Assembly: GCF_021347895.1 (NCBI RefSeq) | Contig: NC_067116.1 | Location: 32,127,639-32,191,638 of the forward strand | Source: Acanthochromis polyacanthus | Lineage: Eukaryota > Chordata > Actinopteri > Pomacentridae | DNA: 64,000 nucleotides | Direction of reading: 5' to 3' | Part shown: piece after piece, positions 1 to 12,458 of the stretch | How the letters are laid out: the number at the start of each line of letters is the position of its first letter | Numbering within the stretch: position 1 is the stretch's first letter | The notes under the pieces: model-generated | What the model saw: the letters and a program-made list of their open reading frames with translations, nothing else | What the model was told of the DNA's origin: nothing | The model's database searches: none | Made by a program: the position numbers and the translations under genes

Positions 1-1536
1 AGCATTAATATTTCTGAGGGTTTGCGGTGTGATGATAGTCCAGGTTACACTGTGGTAGGCAGCTACAGGCACAGCGGTTTCAGAACAGACAAATGCTCTA
101 AGTGACGCCTGAAACTGTAGTGGAGTGGAAATACTTAGTGAGATACAGTGTGAAGTGACGCAAAAAGGTGCATGCTGGTGTTCTAAAAACAGCAGGAAGC
201 TAGTTACTATAGTTTCCCTCAATTGTAGCAGCTTTTATCACTGTCAGAACTTGATTCTGCCTCAGTGACTGTAACACACAGCTCACTGAAGCAATTACGT
301 TGTCCTTTTAAAGACCTCAGCGTGCGATTCCTGTAATTTGTGTCAAAAACTGTACATGTTCTGCTGGTCATATCGCACTAAAATGTGAACGCATATGATG
401 CACAGTTCTGTATAGTATGACTAACGCTTTCCAAGGATAAACTATGAATAAGCCTCCTCGAATCTGCTTAGATAATGTTTAAAAAAAAAAGACATCCCAC
501 GTCTCCAGAACTTATCTGACAGTCATCAGGTTTTTCTTTATTTTATTTCAGTAACTACACGCTGCAAACAAGAGCTACTACTAGCTAATTTGGCTTAGCG
601 TAAGAGTGCCGGTTTACCACAATATGAACAAATATAGGCTAAAAAAAGGTTTAGGCTGTAGCCCAAAATATTAATTCAGTGAAATTGAATCTCTCAAAAT
701 GTTATGTGAACTATAGTTTCAATATATAGAGATGCGTGTGATGGCTGGTTGTTTTTTTTTTTTTTTTTTGAGGGGTCAGTTTTTGTCATTTTTTAAAGCT
801 AATTTATTCAGCCGAGAAATCAACTCTATGTGTAATTAACCTGTAAAGTACAATTTAAAGCAAGCGCTAGCAGGAACTGGCAGTTGAAGTTGCTGTAGGA
901 ACAAATTTATTTCTGGCAGTTATCCAAATGTTGTGTACTGTGTTCACTGCCCCAGAAAAGTGACTTAAGTCCAGGTTGTTGACTGCAGAGTTGGTTTGGA
1001 AAATAAAGACTGATCATGCTACAGTAGACAGTCAGCCTAAAACCAGGGCTCTGCCTGTCTGCATGGGGAGACTGCAGCGCTCCCAATAAACATGAAGTTG
1101 CAGTGTGATTGGTTTCTCCTTTTTTGGTCTTACTTTGACAGGAGTACACATTTGTTTTGTTTGTTTCGTTCTATCAAACCATGTATGAAAAGAGTTGATT
1201 ACTCATTAAGTACTCACATATGCAGGATATAAACAGTAACCTGCTTCAAATATGGCTGAATCAAAGTGTTGTCATGACCAGCATGTTAGATTTCGACTGG
1301 ACAACCTAAATACGCTAAATTTGCCCAGTGAAAGCAGATTTAAAGGTGTACTTGTGTAGTTTAAATGAGACAGATTGCATTGTATATGTGTGTAAGTGTT
1401 TAGGTTGGTATGACTCGTATTCAGGTGCAGAGTTGCAATGACTGAACTGATTAAATAAAATAATCGCAAACAATTTTTTTCAGCAATTGATTTGTTCAGT
1501 CTTTTCTTTTTTGAAGAAATAAGTCTAAATTCTTCC
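1..1536. other. non-coding AT-rich stretch, no gene seen
   Basis: No open frame here has start context, splice borders or composition that suggests coding. There are a poly(A) run near 480 and a poly(T) run near 750. I see no further recognisable element. Confidence 0.6.
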
Positions 1537-1540
1537 TTAA

Positions 1541-1670
1541 AGGGGAACTTCGTGTTTTTTTCAACCTGGGGTCTGTTTCCATTTCGGAACGAGATTTGCG
1601 TTCTAGCATCTTTAAAGATTTAAAGACTCATGGAAACAGACCCCAGGTTGAAAAAAACCGAAGTTCCCCT
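1541..1670. mobile_element. 130 bp palindromic MITE flanked by TTAA
   Basis: The first ~45 bases (AGGGGAACTTCG... to ...GTCTGTTTCCAT) recur as a near-perfect reverse complement at the right end, leaving only ~40 bases of unrelated centre. TTAA stands directly outside both ends (1537-1540 and 1671-1674), which fits a 4 bp target-site duplication. TTAA targets are used by the piggyBac and Kolobok superfamilies. The element has no coding capacity, so it must have been moved in trans. Which superfamily supplied the transposase cannot be decided from these termini alone; Kolobok-like is my weak preference. Confidence 0.8.
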
Positions 1671-2387
1671 TTAATCTGAACGTTTTCTTGTGTATTTGTT
1701 ACTATGTGACGGCGAATAGCCTGGAGTAGAACGTCATCTTGGACTAGTCAACATTTTTAGACTTTTTCTGACATTGTTTTGACCACGACAATTTATAATC
1801 AAGAAATAATTGAAAGACACATTCCGCAACATCAGTAATGAAAATAGCCTCCAGTATTCATCAAATTTACATAAGGCTTGCATGTACGTTGGCACAGTAG
1901 ACTGAAGTAAAGTCATGCAAAAGCCTGATGAAAACTGTAAAAGTGAGAATAGGTTTTGCAGCAGGCTCTGATTTGGCAACTGCTGTTTGCCTACCGCTGC
2001 CTTACAGGTATGGAGCCAGTACTGGTATATTGGCACCATTACGTTGCTTTAACTTCATTGGGTTGGCTACAGCTGACAACTGAGAGCCGCGCACAAACCT
2101 GTGAGCAGATCTGAGCCATGTGTTCCACGATTTCTGGCCAGATCGCATTTCTTCCTCAGCAGGATGCTTCCTCGGATGCCTCAGCACAGAACGTACTCAA
2201 CCTTCTTTGTTTTTTTGTTTGAATCTGTAACTCGGAGACCGTGAGATCAATCACATTTTAGCGCACAGGTTTCTTCCACTTTTCAGGAAAATAATAACAG
2301 CAATTAGTCTGATATTTGCTCTACCATTTTACTTCTTTTCGTAGCTGATTTTCAGAAAATCTGGATGTGGCAGACAAAGGCTCCAGA

Positions 2388-2390
<3 letters not shown>

Positions 2391-2452
<62 letters not shown>
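2391..2452. repeat. (GT)31 microsatellite
   Basis: An uninterrupted GT dinucleotide run of 62 bases. The poly-Val/Cys or poly-His/Thr frames that cross it are artefacts. The right-hand neighbour begins TTCTTGTACTTACTACG and belongs to a repeat also found, inverted, beside the second GT run at 29392. Confidence 0.95.
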
Positions 2453-2453
<1 letters not shown>

Positions 2454-2560
2454 CTTGTACTTACTACGTTGTGAGGACTGCTATGAGTTTTTAACCAACA
2501 CAGTGAGAACATTTTTGGGAAGTGAGGACATTTTGGCCGGTCCTCACTTTGTCATGCCTT
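2453..2560 (+). repeat. dispersed repeat attached to the GT microsatellite
   Basis: The segment starts TTCTTGTACTTACTACGTTG, contains several GTGAGGAC/GTGAGAAC-type phrases and ends near GGCCGGTCCTCAC. The start reappears in reverse complement at about 29363-29391, directly abutting another long GT run. I also know this sequence as a common fish repeat next to (GT)n tracts. That points to one family that carries or seeds the microsatellite at its end. Confidence 0.6.
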
Positions 2561-3145
2561 ATATCAGCTCCTAAGACCATGTAGAAGCTCCCCTGTGATT
2601 TTCCCAAAATGACCTCAGTTTGGTTCAATGTTGAGAATTTTTCACCAGAATTTCACACCCTTTTTGCTCACTACTTCACCTACTGTTGAAATTGGGTACT
2701 GCACCCACTAAAAGACCGTCATGCTCTGCAGCACCAATCTCAACATATGCCAACGCCTATTTCCGGGAAAGCGCTACCTGAGCACTTCAAAATAAAAGCT
2801 GACTAAAAGCTGATACACAAAATAAAAGAGGGAAATTAAAAGCTCATATTTTGGTTCCTTTATAAGCCTCTCCTCTCATTGGCATTAAAAACAAAGTAAT
2901 TAAAATACATTTTAAATACAGAAAAATTGGCTAATGCACCTTTAACATGTGAAGTAGCCTGAACCCAAGAAAATGTTTACAATTCACCATTTTTAAATGA
3001 CTATTCATTTTAACAGTTTTGGTTGACACAAAGACATGAAGGCCATAAATAGGTGACCATGAAAATTTCATATTAGGCCTAAATTAATATGTTATTTTAC
3101 ATGGTGTTGTTGTCAGAGGTCCCCTTTCAAACATTAGTTGTATAT
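2561..3145. other. non-coding stretch, no feature seen
   Basis: AT-rich sequence with no supported gene. No repeat boundaries were found by eye. Confidence 0.5.
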
Positions 3146-4104
3146 ATTATTTATTTATTAGATTTGGCTCAGAATTCATGCTTTTGATTCTATTTTATAC
3201 TTACATGTTTCACCAAGCTTACTACTAAGACGCTGTGCAGTGTTCTTACTGTTCTATACTTGCACATATAAGCTAATGTACCAAATATTTCACAGCACAA
3301 AAATCCACCAGCTCTGGAGCTTACAGTGCTAATTTTACATGCACATATTATCTGTGTGTGCTACTGCACGCCAAAAATGATAAGGTGTTTTTTTTTTTTC
3401 TTTTGTTTGTTTGGTTTTTTTGTGGATAGCAATTTTTGGTCTCTATGCATTTTAAAATTCAATTTAGATCATGATAATCATGCCATGCCCCTGAATCCCC
3501 TGGACCAAAATCTTGATAGGCCTGATGGAAACAAGTCGAATTTGGTTTCGGAGAAGTCCTAAGCACCTCTGCAAATACAGATGAGTGAAAATTAAAGGAA
3601 AATCATGTGTATGCAGCCTTCCTGGGCCTACAGAACAGCTTCACAGTATATGGAAATCTGTAGGACAGATAAACATTCTCCTTAAGACTTCTCCTCAGTA
3701 ACACAAACTTTTATTGAAGTAACTTAATTGACTTATTTACTCAGAGAATCTAATAATCTGCATTTAATGTTTCTCCACTCATTTATCAATGTTTTTTTAA
3801 ATTTGTACTTAAATTTCCTCAGTAAATAAATCAAAAAGCTAAATATTTTGATCTGTATTATTTAATTATGTGTCTCTCTGTATAGTTTTAGGATTTGTGT
3901 GAAATTCTGATGCTGTTTTAGGTGATATTTGAAAAGACATGGCCATGAAAGGGTTAATGAAGTTTTAAGATGAGTTTTTATGGTCAGAGCTGCTCCTGTG
4001 TGCTCACCCCCTCCCCCATGCTGATGGCTCGTTCACCAACTATCCAGTCAGAAGTGGAGAAGCGAGGTGAAGAGGTCAGCTCACTGAGACCTGTCCCAGC
4101 ACCT
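3146..4104 (+). repeat. left copy of a ~0.96 kb direct duplication (gene 5' flank)
   Basis: This stretch matches 16898-17860 in the same orientation almost throughout, with scattered substitutions and small indels. Shared stretches include GATTTGGCTC, TTTCACCAAGCTTACTACTA, GATCATGATAATCATG and GCTGCTCCTGTGTGCTCACC. The right copy lies immediately upstream of exon 1 of the host gene and holds its presumed promoter. The left copy stops about 50 bases short of the matching start codon, so it is a promoter-side duplicate without an exon. Its CCAAT motif has decayed (CCAGTCAG instead of CCAATCAG). Confidence 0.85.
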
Positions 4105-4138
4105 CTGCAAATACAGATGGGTGAAAATAAAGGAAAAT
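4099..4138 (+). other. 40 bp junction patch copied from within the duplicated flank
   Basis: Right after the duplication ends at AGCACCT, the sequence continues as CTGCAAATACAGATGGGTGA and on to GGAAAATCAAT. This repeats about 17319-17361 (and its left-copy equivalent near 3563), a place where AGCACCT also occurs. The short shared AGCACCT looks like the switch point between the two templates. Confidence 0.7.
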
Positions 4139-4188
4139 CAATCCATACATCATGGTCCGGTGTTCGTTGTTTGTTTTGTTCACTGACA
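4139..4188 (+). repeat. left arm of a 50 bp inverted repeat enclosing the array
   Basis: CAATCCATACATCATGGTCC at the start and TTTGTTCACTGACA at the end occur in reverse complement at 16491-16540. By eye, about 47 of 50 positions match. The two arms bracket the whole 1480 bp tandem array. Confidence 0.85.
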
Positions 4189-4649
4189 TAGTGCAATAAA
4201 GTTTTTTTTTTTTTAAACCATCCAGTACCGTAATGAATATTGAATGCATATGGCATCTCGTTTACATCTCTTATTAAGGAACGAGAAATTTACTGATGTT
4301 GATTTATGATTCAAGACAAGCAGAGGACACACTGTGTGCCCCTTTAATGTCCAAAAGGCCAATTAAGGTCAAAATCTCACAGATTCTTGACAAATTTGGG
4401 CCAACCTGCACATGCTTGATATTGTGTCCTAAAGCATTACTGGTGTATGTTTTCAGACCACCAGGACCTACAACGGCAAAATAGGAGCAACAAAGACAAT
4501 GGAACAGGGGCCTTTTTTAAGATGGAAATGTAAAATGAATGAGAAACCGTGTGAGAACATCAATCAAAGTGCACCAAAGTGCATAAAGTCATAGAACAGG
4601 GTGTGCTGAATGCTCTGGGAGCAAGTCTGCAGTGAAAACACCTTTGACG

Positions 4650-7600
4650 GGGTCAAGGGTCACTAAATCTGAAGACTTCAAATGAAGGAGACATTTTGTG
4701 TAACATATCAAGTATCATAAAAGTCATTCCCAGTGGAATTCAAGTCTGATATTTTGTGGGACTATTCAGAGCAGTCACATGAAGCACTGTATCTATTTAC
4801 AAGGGTCTAGCCCCATGGGAACCCGTTTTTTTCAGCAGTGAGGCCTACTAGTAGTTACGAAGCCTGAGGCCTTCAAACGAGTAAAAAATCCTTCCTGCTC
4901 GGTCATTTTTGGGTCTAGTGACACCAAATCGGACACGCTCCTACTAGACCACCCCCTGACCTTGCATTTGTTTTTTCAGAGCGTTAGCTCAAAAGGGGCC
5001 CGAGCACGGCCCCGTTTCTCACTCCACAATTAACCCTTTAATGACCAAATGCTTCAAAACGGGCTAAAAAGGTCAAAATCTCACACATTCCTTCACCAAT
5101 TTGGACCAAACTGCACAGGTTCTAGATATAGAAACTAATGTGAATGCTCATGCACCTTTTCAGACCTCCAGGGGTCCTGAAGAAGGAATGAGGGCCAAAA
5201 AGACACATTTTTTCATAAATGTCCCTCTTTTGCTCTCATTTCTCTTCTGTAACACTCAGAGAGCTGAAACCTGGGATCTGGTACCTCTGAAACATCTAAA
5301 ATCGCAATCCACTGGAACTATTTTGCTAGCCCCTCCCAAACCGGAAGTAGCTCCAGGAATGACCTAGAGACTTGTGCTTCACATCAATTGTTCATCAAGG
5401 TCACCTGAATCACCCCTGAAAGTTTCAGCTCATTTGATGCAAAAATGACCGGTTTGTGTGGCTTCATAGTCCAAAAATGTGAAAATTTGACCCTGCGCCA
5501 GGGGTCACAGGAAGGTCATAGAGACACCAAACCACCACAGTTCAGCTCCAAATATAGCCTAGTATAACATACTAAAAGATCAGCCCCAGGGTCCCAGTAG
5601 AAAAATCTGACCAAGTGTTCATGTTGGAAAATCAGGTCTTGTAACACTGGTAGACCCTGAGAGCCTTCTGCCAGTGAAATTAGACGGTCATTTTTTACCC
5701 GAACGGGACGAAATCTTAACCACAAGTACTAGGGCCCCCCGTGAGTCAGTATATACAATATCAGCCTCCTAGATCAACAGGGGGGCAGATGGTACCATCT
5801 TGTAGTTTGGAAGTGTGCCCCTTTAATGTCCAAAAGGCCAATTAAGGTCAAAATCTCACAGATTCTTTGACCAATTTGGACCAACCTGCACATGCTTGAT
5901 ACTGGGTCCAAAAGCAATACTGGTGTATGTTTTCAGACCACCGGGACCTGCAACGGCAAAATAGGAGCAAAAAAGACACTGGAACAGGGGCCTTTTTTAA
6001 GATGGAAATGTAAAATGAATGAGAAACAGTGTGAGAACATCAATCAAAGTGCACAAAAGTGCATAAAGTCATAGAACAGGATGTGCTGAATGCTCTGGGA
6101 GCAAGTCTGCAGTGAAAACACCTTTGAAGGGGTCAAGGGTCACTAAATCTGAAGACTTCAAATGAAGGAGACATTTTGTGTAACATATCAAATATCATAA
6201 AAGTCATTCCCAGTGGAATTCAAGTCTGATATTTTGTGGGACTATTCAGAGCAGTCACATGAAGCACTGTGTCTGTTTTCAAGGGTTTAGTCCAATGGGA
6301 ACCTGTTTTTTTCAGCAGTGAGGCCTACTAGTAGTTACGAAGCCTGAGGCCTTGAAACGTGTAAAAAAACATTCCTGCTCGGTCATTTTTGGGTCTTGTG
6401 ACACCAAATCGGACACGCTCCTAGTAGACCACCCCCTGACCTTGCATATGTTTTTTCAGAGAGTTAGCCCAAAAGGGGCCTGAGCACGGCCCCGTTTCTC
6501 ACTCCACCATTAACCCTTTCATGTCCAAATGCTTCAAAACGGGCTAAAAAGGTCCAAATCTCACACATTCCTTCACCAATTTGGACCAAACTGCACAGGT
6601 TCTAGATATAGAGGCTAATGTGAACGCTCATGCACCTTTTCAGACCTCCAGGGGCCACGAAGAAGGAATGAGGGCCAAAAAGATACATTTTTTCATAATT
6701 GTCCCTCTTTTGCTCTCATTTCTCTTCTGTAACACTCAGAGAGCTGAAACCTGGGATCTGGTACCTCTGAAACATGTAAAATCGAAATTTAGTGGAAGTG
6801 TTTTGCTAGCCCCTCCCAAACCGGAAGTAGCTCCAGGAACGAGCTAGAGACTTGTGCTTCACATCAATTGTTCACCAAGGTCACCTGAATCACCCCTGAA
6901 AGTTTCAGCTCATTTGATGCAAAAATGACCGGTTTGTGGGGCTTCATAGTCCAAAAATGTGAAACTTTGACCCTGCACCAGGGGTCACAGGAAGGTCATA
7001 GAGACACCAAACCACCACAGTTCAGCTCCAAATATAGCCTAGTATAACATACTAAAAGATCAGCCCCAGGGTCCCAGTAGAAAAATCTGACTGAGTGTTC
7101 ATATTGGAAAATCAGGTCTTGTAACACTGGTAGACCCTGAGAGCCTTCTGCCAGTGAAATTAGACGGTCATTTTTTACCCGAACGGGACGAAATCTTCAC
7201 CACAAGTACTAGGGCCCCCCGTGAGTCGGTATATACAATATCAGCCTCCTAGATCAACAGGGGAGCAGATGGTACCATGTTGAAGTTTGGAAGTGTGCCC
7301 CTTTAATCTTCAAAGTGCCAATTAAGGTCAAAATCTCACAGATTCTTTGACCGATTTGGACCAACCTCCACATGCTTGATATTGGGTCCTAAAGCAATAC
7401 TGGTGTACGTTTTCAGACCACCAGGACCTACCACAGCAAAATAGGAGCAAAAAAGACACTGGAACAGGGGCCTTTTTTAAGATGGAAATGTAAAATGAAT
7501 GAGAAACAGTGTGAGAACATCAATCAAAGTGCACAAAAGTGCATAAAGTCATAGAACAGGGTGTGCTGAATGCTCTGGGAGCAAGTCTGCAGTGAAAACA

Positions 7601-7754
7601 CCTTTGAAGGGGTCAAGGGTCACTAAATCTGAAGACTTCAAATGAAGGAGACATTTTGTGTAACATATCAAGTATCATAAAAGTCATTCCCAGTGGAATT
7701 CAAGTCTGATATTTTGTGGGACTATTCAGAGCAGTCACATGAAGCACTGTATCT
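4650..7754. repeat. first copy of a ~3.1 kb apparently identical higher-order block
   Basis: Every position I compared matches the position 2960 bases further on, from just after 4648 (c here, a at 7608) to just before 7755 (a here, g at 10715). The block holds two 1480 bp units that differ from one another, so the 2960 bp dimer was the unit of the latest duplication. Either the event is very recent, gene conversion is active, or the assembly has duplicated a stretch. Confidence 0.85.
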
Positions 7755-10714
7755 ATTTACAAGGGTCTAGCCCCATGGGAACCCGTTTTTTTCAGCAGTG
7801 AGGCCTACTAGTAGTTACGAAGCCTGAGGCCTTCAAACGAGTAAAAAATCCTTCCTGCTCGGTCATTTTTGGGTCTAGTGACACCAAATCGGACACGCTC
7901 CTACTAGACCACCCCCTGACCTTGCATTTGTTTTTTCAGAGCGTTAGCTCAAAAGGGGCCCGAGCACGGCCCCGTTTCTCACTCCACAATTAACCCTTTA
8001 ATGACCAAATGCTTCAAAACGGGCTAAAAAGGTCAAAATCTCACACATTCCTTCACCAATTTGGACCAAACTGCACAGGTTCTAGATATAGAAACTAATG
8101 TGAATGCTCATGCACCTTTTCAGACCTCCAGGGGTCCTGAAGAAGGAATGAGGGCCAAAAAGACACATTTTTTCATAAATGTCCCTCTTTTGCTCTCATT
8201 TCTCTTCTGTAACACTCAGAGAGCTGAAACCTGGGATCTGGTACCTCTGAAACATCTAAAATCGCAATCCACTGGAACTATTTTGCTAGCCCCTCCCAAA
8301 CCGGAAGTAGCTCCAGGAATGACCTAGAGACTTGTGCTTCACATCAATTGTTCATCAAGGTCACCTGAATCACCCCTGAAAGTTTCAGCTCATTTGATGC
8401 AAAAATGACCGGTTTGTGTGGCTTCATAGTCCAAAAATGTGAAAATTTGACCCTGCGCCAGGGGTCACAGGAAGGTCATAGAGACACCAAACCACCACAG
8501 TTCAGCTCCAAATATAGCCTAGTATAACATACTAAAAGATCAGCCCCAGGGTCCCAGTAGAAAAATCTGACCAAGTGTTCATGTTGGAAAATCAGGTCTT
8601 GTAACACTGGTAGACCCTGAGAGCCTTCTGCCAGTGAAATTAGACGGTCATTTTTTACCCGAACGGGACGAAATCTTAACCACAAGTACTAGGGCCCCCC
8701 GTGAGTCAGTATATACAATATCAGCCTCCTAGATCAACAGGGGGGCAGATGGTACCATCTTGTAGTTTGGAAGTGTGCCCCTTTAATGTCCAAAAGGCCA
8801 ATTAAGGTCAAAATCTCACAGATTCTTTGACCAATTTGGACCAACCTGCACATGCTTGATACTGGGTCCAAAAGCAATACTGGTGTATGTTTTCAGACCA
8901 CCGGGACCTGCAACGGCAAAATAGGAGCAAAAAAGACACTGGAACAGGGGCCTTTTTTAAGATGGAAATGTAAAATGAATGAGAAACAGTGTGAGAACAT
9001 CAATCAAAGTGCACAAAAGTGCATAAAGTCATAGAACAGGATGTGCTGAATGCTCTGGGAGCAAGTCTGCAGTGAAAACACCTTTGAAGGGGTCAAGGGT
9101 CACTAAATCTGAAGACTTCAAATGAAGGAGACATTTTGTGTAACATATCAAATATCATAAAAGTCATTCCCAGTGGAATTCAAGTCTGATATTTTGTGGG
9201 ACTATTCAGAGCAGTCACATGAAGCACTGTGTCTGTTTTCAAGGGTTTAGTCCAATGGGAACCTGTTTTTTTCAGCAGTGAGGCCTACTAGTAGTTACGA
9301 AGCCTGAGGCCTTGAAACGTGTAAAAAAACATTCCTGCTCGGTCATTTTTGGGTCTTGTGACACCAAATCGGACACGCTCCTAGTAGACCACCCCCTGAC
9401 CTTGCATATGTTTTTTCAGAGAGTTAGCCCAAAAGGGGCCTGAGCACGGCCCCGTTTCTCACTCCACCATTAACCCTTTCATGTCCAAATGCTTCAAAAC
9501 GGGCTAAAAAGGTCCAAATCTCACACATTCCTTCACCAATTTGGACCAAACTGCACAGGTTCTAGATATAGAGGCTAATGTGAACGCTCATGCACCTTTT
9601 CAGACCTCCAGGGGCCACGAAGAAGGAATGAGGGCCAAAAAGATACATTTTTTCATAATTGTCCCTCTTTTGCTCTCATTTCTCTTCTGTAACACTCAGA
9701 GAGCTGAAACCTGGGATCTGGTACCTCTGAAACATGTAAAATCGAAATTTAGTGGAAGTGTTTTGCTAGCCCCTCCCAAACCGGAAGTAGCTCCAGGAAC
9801 GAGCTAGAGACTTGTGCTTCACATCAATTGTTCACCAAGGTCACCTGAATCACCCCTGAAAGTTTCAGCTCATTTGATGCAAAAATGACCGGTTTGTGGG
9901 GCTTCATAGTCCAAAAATGTGAAACTTTGACCCTGCACCAGGGGTCACAGGAAGGTCATAGAGACACCAAACCACCACAGTTCAGCTCCAAATATAGCCT
10001 AGTATAACATACTAAAAGATCAGCCCCAGGGTCCCAGTAGAAAAATCTGACTGAGTGTTCATATTGGAAAATCAGGTCTTGTAACACTGGTAGACCCTGA
10101 GAGCCTTCTGCCAGTGAAATTAGACGGTCATTTTTTACCCGAACGGGACGAAATCTTCACCACAAGTACTAGGGCCCCCCGTGAGTCGGTATATACAATA
10201 TCAGCCTCCTAGATCAACAGGGGAGCAGATGGTACCATGTTGAAGTTTGGAAGTGTGCCCCTTTAATCTTCAAAGTGCCAATTAAGGTCAAAATCTCACA
10301 GATTCTTTGACCGATTTGGACCAACCTCCACATGCTTGATATTGGGTCCTAAAGCAATACTGGTGTACGTTTTCAGACCACCAGGACCTACCACAGCAAA
10401 ATAGGAGCAAAAAAGACACTGGAACAGGGGCCTTTTTTAAGATGGAAATGTAAAATGAATGAGAAACAGTGTGAGAACATCAATCAAAGTGCACAAAAGT
10501 GCATAAAGTCATAGAACAGGGTGTGCTGAATGCTCTGGGAGCAAGTCTGCAGTGAAAACACCTTTGAAGGGGTCAAGGGTCACTAAATCTGAAGACTTCA
10601 AATGAAGGAGACATTTTGTGTAACATATCAAGTATCATAAAAGTCATTCCCAGTGGAATTCAAGTCTGATATTTTGTGGGACTATTCAGAGCAGTCACAT
10701 GAAGCACTGTATCT
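7610..10714. repeat. second copy of the ~3.1 kb higher-order block
   Basis: This is the partner of 4650-7754, offset by 2960 bases. It overlaps the first copy by about 145 bases, as expected for a tandem duplication with period 2960. The short frames in both copies are identical residue for residue. Confidence 0.85.
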
Positions 10715-11724
10715 GTTTTAAAGGGTCTAGCCCCGTGGGAACCCGTTTTTTTCAGCAGTGAGGCCTACTAGTAGTTACGAAGCCTGAGGCCTTGAAACGT
10801 GTAAAAAAACATTCCTGCTCGGTCATTTTTGGGTCTTGTGACACCAAATCGGACACGCTCCTAGTAGACCACCCCCTGACCTTGCATATGTTTTTTCAGA
10901 GAGTTAGCCCAAAAGGGGCCCAAGCACGGCCCCGTTTCTCACTCCACCATTAACCCTTTCATGTCCAAATGCTTCAAAACGGGCTAAAAAGGTCCAAATC
11001 TCACACATTCCTTCACCAATTTGGACCAAACTGCACAGGTTCTAGATATAGAGGCTAATGTAAACGCTCATGCACCTTTTCAGACCTCCAGGGGCCACGA
11101 AGAAGGAATGAGGGCCAAAAAGACACATTTTTTCATAATTGTCCCTCTTTTGCTCTCATTTCTCTTCTGTAACACTCAGAGAGCTGAAACCTGGGATCTG
11201 GTACCTCTGAAACATGTAAAATCGAAATCCAGTAGAACCGTTTTGCTAGCCCCTCCCAAACCGGAAGTAGCTCCAGGAACAAGCTAGAGACTTGTGCTTC
11301 AAACCAATTGTTCGTCAAGGTGACCTGAATCACCCCTGAAAGTTTCAGCTCATTTGATGCAAAAATGACCGGTTTGTGTGGCTTCATAGTCCAAAAATGT
11401 GAAAATTTGACCCTGCGCCAGGGGTCACAGGAAGGTCATAGAGACACCAAACCACCACAGTACAGCTCCAAATATAGCCTAGTATAGCATACTGAAAGAT
11501 CAGCCCCGAGGTCTCAGTAGAAAAATCTGACCAAGTGTTCATGTTGGAAAATCAGGTCTTGTAACACTGGTAGACCCTGAGAGCCTTCTGCCAGTGGAAT
11601 TGGACGGTCATTTTTTACCCGAACGGGACGAAATTTTAATCAAAAGTACTAGGGCCCCCGTGAGTCGGTATATCCGACAACGGCCTCCTAGGTCAACGGG
11701 GGGCCAGATGGTAGCGTGTTCAAG

Positions 11725-12345
11725 GATGAGAATTTGGAAAAAAATTTCGCCGCATGACTCGTCGTAACAGCTACACAGAGTGATGCCAACACCCGTGTCA
11801 GACTCAGCTCACTTTGCACTTTCAGACAAGCTAAGACTCGGCCCTCTATCTGCTTTGGATGTTGACATCGCTTCCACATTCTCATCTCTGGTCCATATAG
11901 CATAGATGAGAATTTGGAAAAAATGTTTCGCCGCATAACTCATCGTAACAACTACACAGACTGATGCCGACACCCGTGTCAGACTCAGCTCACTTTGCAC
12001 TTTCAGACAAGCTAAGACTCGGCCCTCTATCTGCTTTGGATGTTGACATCGCTTCCACATTCTCATCTCTGGTCCATATAGCATAGATGAGAATTTGGAA
12101 AAAATGTTTCGCCGCATAACTCATCGTAACAACTACACAGACTGATGCCGACACCCGTGTCAGACTCAGCTCACTTTGCACTTTCAGACAAACTAAGACT
12201 CAGCTCTCTATCTGCTTTGATTGTTGAAATATGAGCCTTTGGAATCGCTTCCACATTCTCATCTGTGACCCATGGCACAGATGAGAATTTGGAATTTCTT
12301 TGTCACTGCATAACTCATCATAACAACTGCATGGACTGAAACATC
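11725..12345. repeat. ~181 bp tandem repeats with hairpin at each junction
   Basis: GATGAGAATTTGGA recurs at 11725, 11905, 12086 and 12280, giving unit lengths of 180, 181 and 194 and a partial last copy. Each junction is an inverted repeat: CCACATTCTCATCT, then a ~16-base loop, then AGATGAGAATTTGG. The last junction is stronger, with arms of about 19 bases (TTCCACATTCTCATCTGTG) and an 8-base loop. Unit length is not a multiple of three, and the minus-strand frames that cross it are not considered genes. Confidence 0.9.
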
Positions 12346-12458
12346 TAGGTGAACCAACTAGGCCCCCGTATAACATATAACGTATAATACATCATATACA
12401 CAGACAATAACAACAGTCCAAGCCACTGGAGAAAGTTTTATATGCACTCTTCATCTGT

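Noticed and set aside
2321..2574. His/Thr- and Val/Cys-repeat frames over the GT run
   Set aside because: Artefact of translating a dinucleotide repeat.
5516..11387. 69- and 84-codon minus-strand frames in satellite units
   Set aside because: They are present only in some units because of single substitutions. No start or expression signals.
11688..12181. Overlapping minus-strand frames across the 181 bp repeats
   Set aside because: The repeat length is not a multiple of three, so the same peptide reappears in shifted frames. This is explained by the tandem repeat itself.
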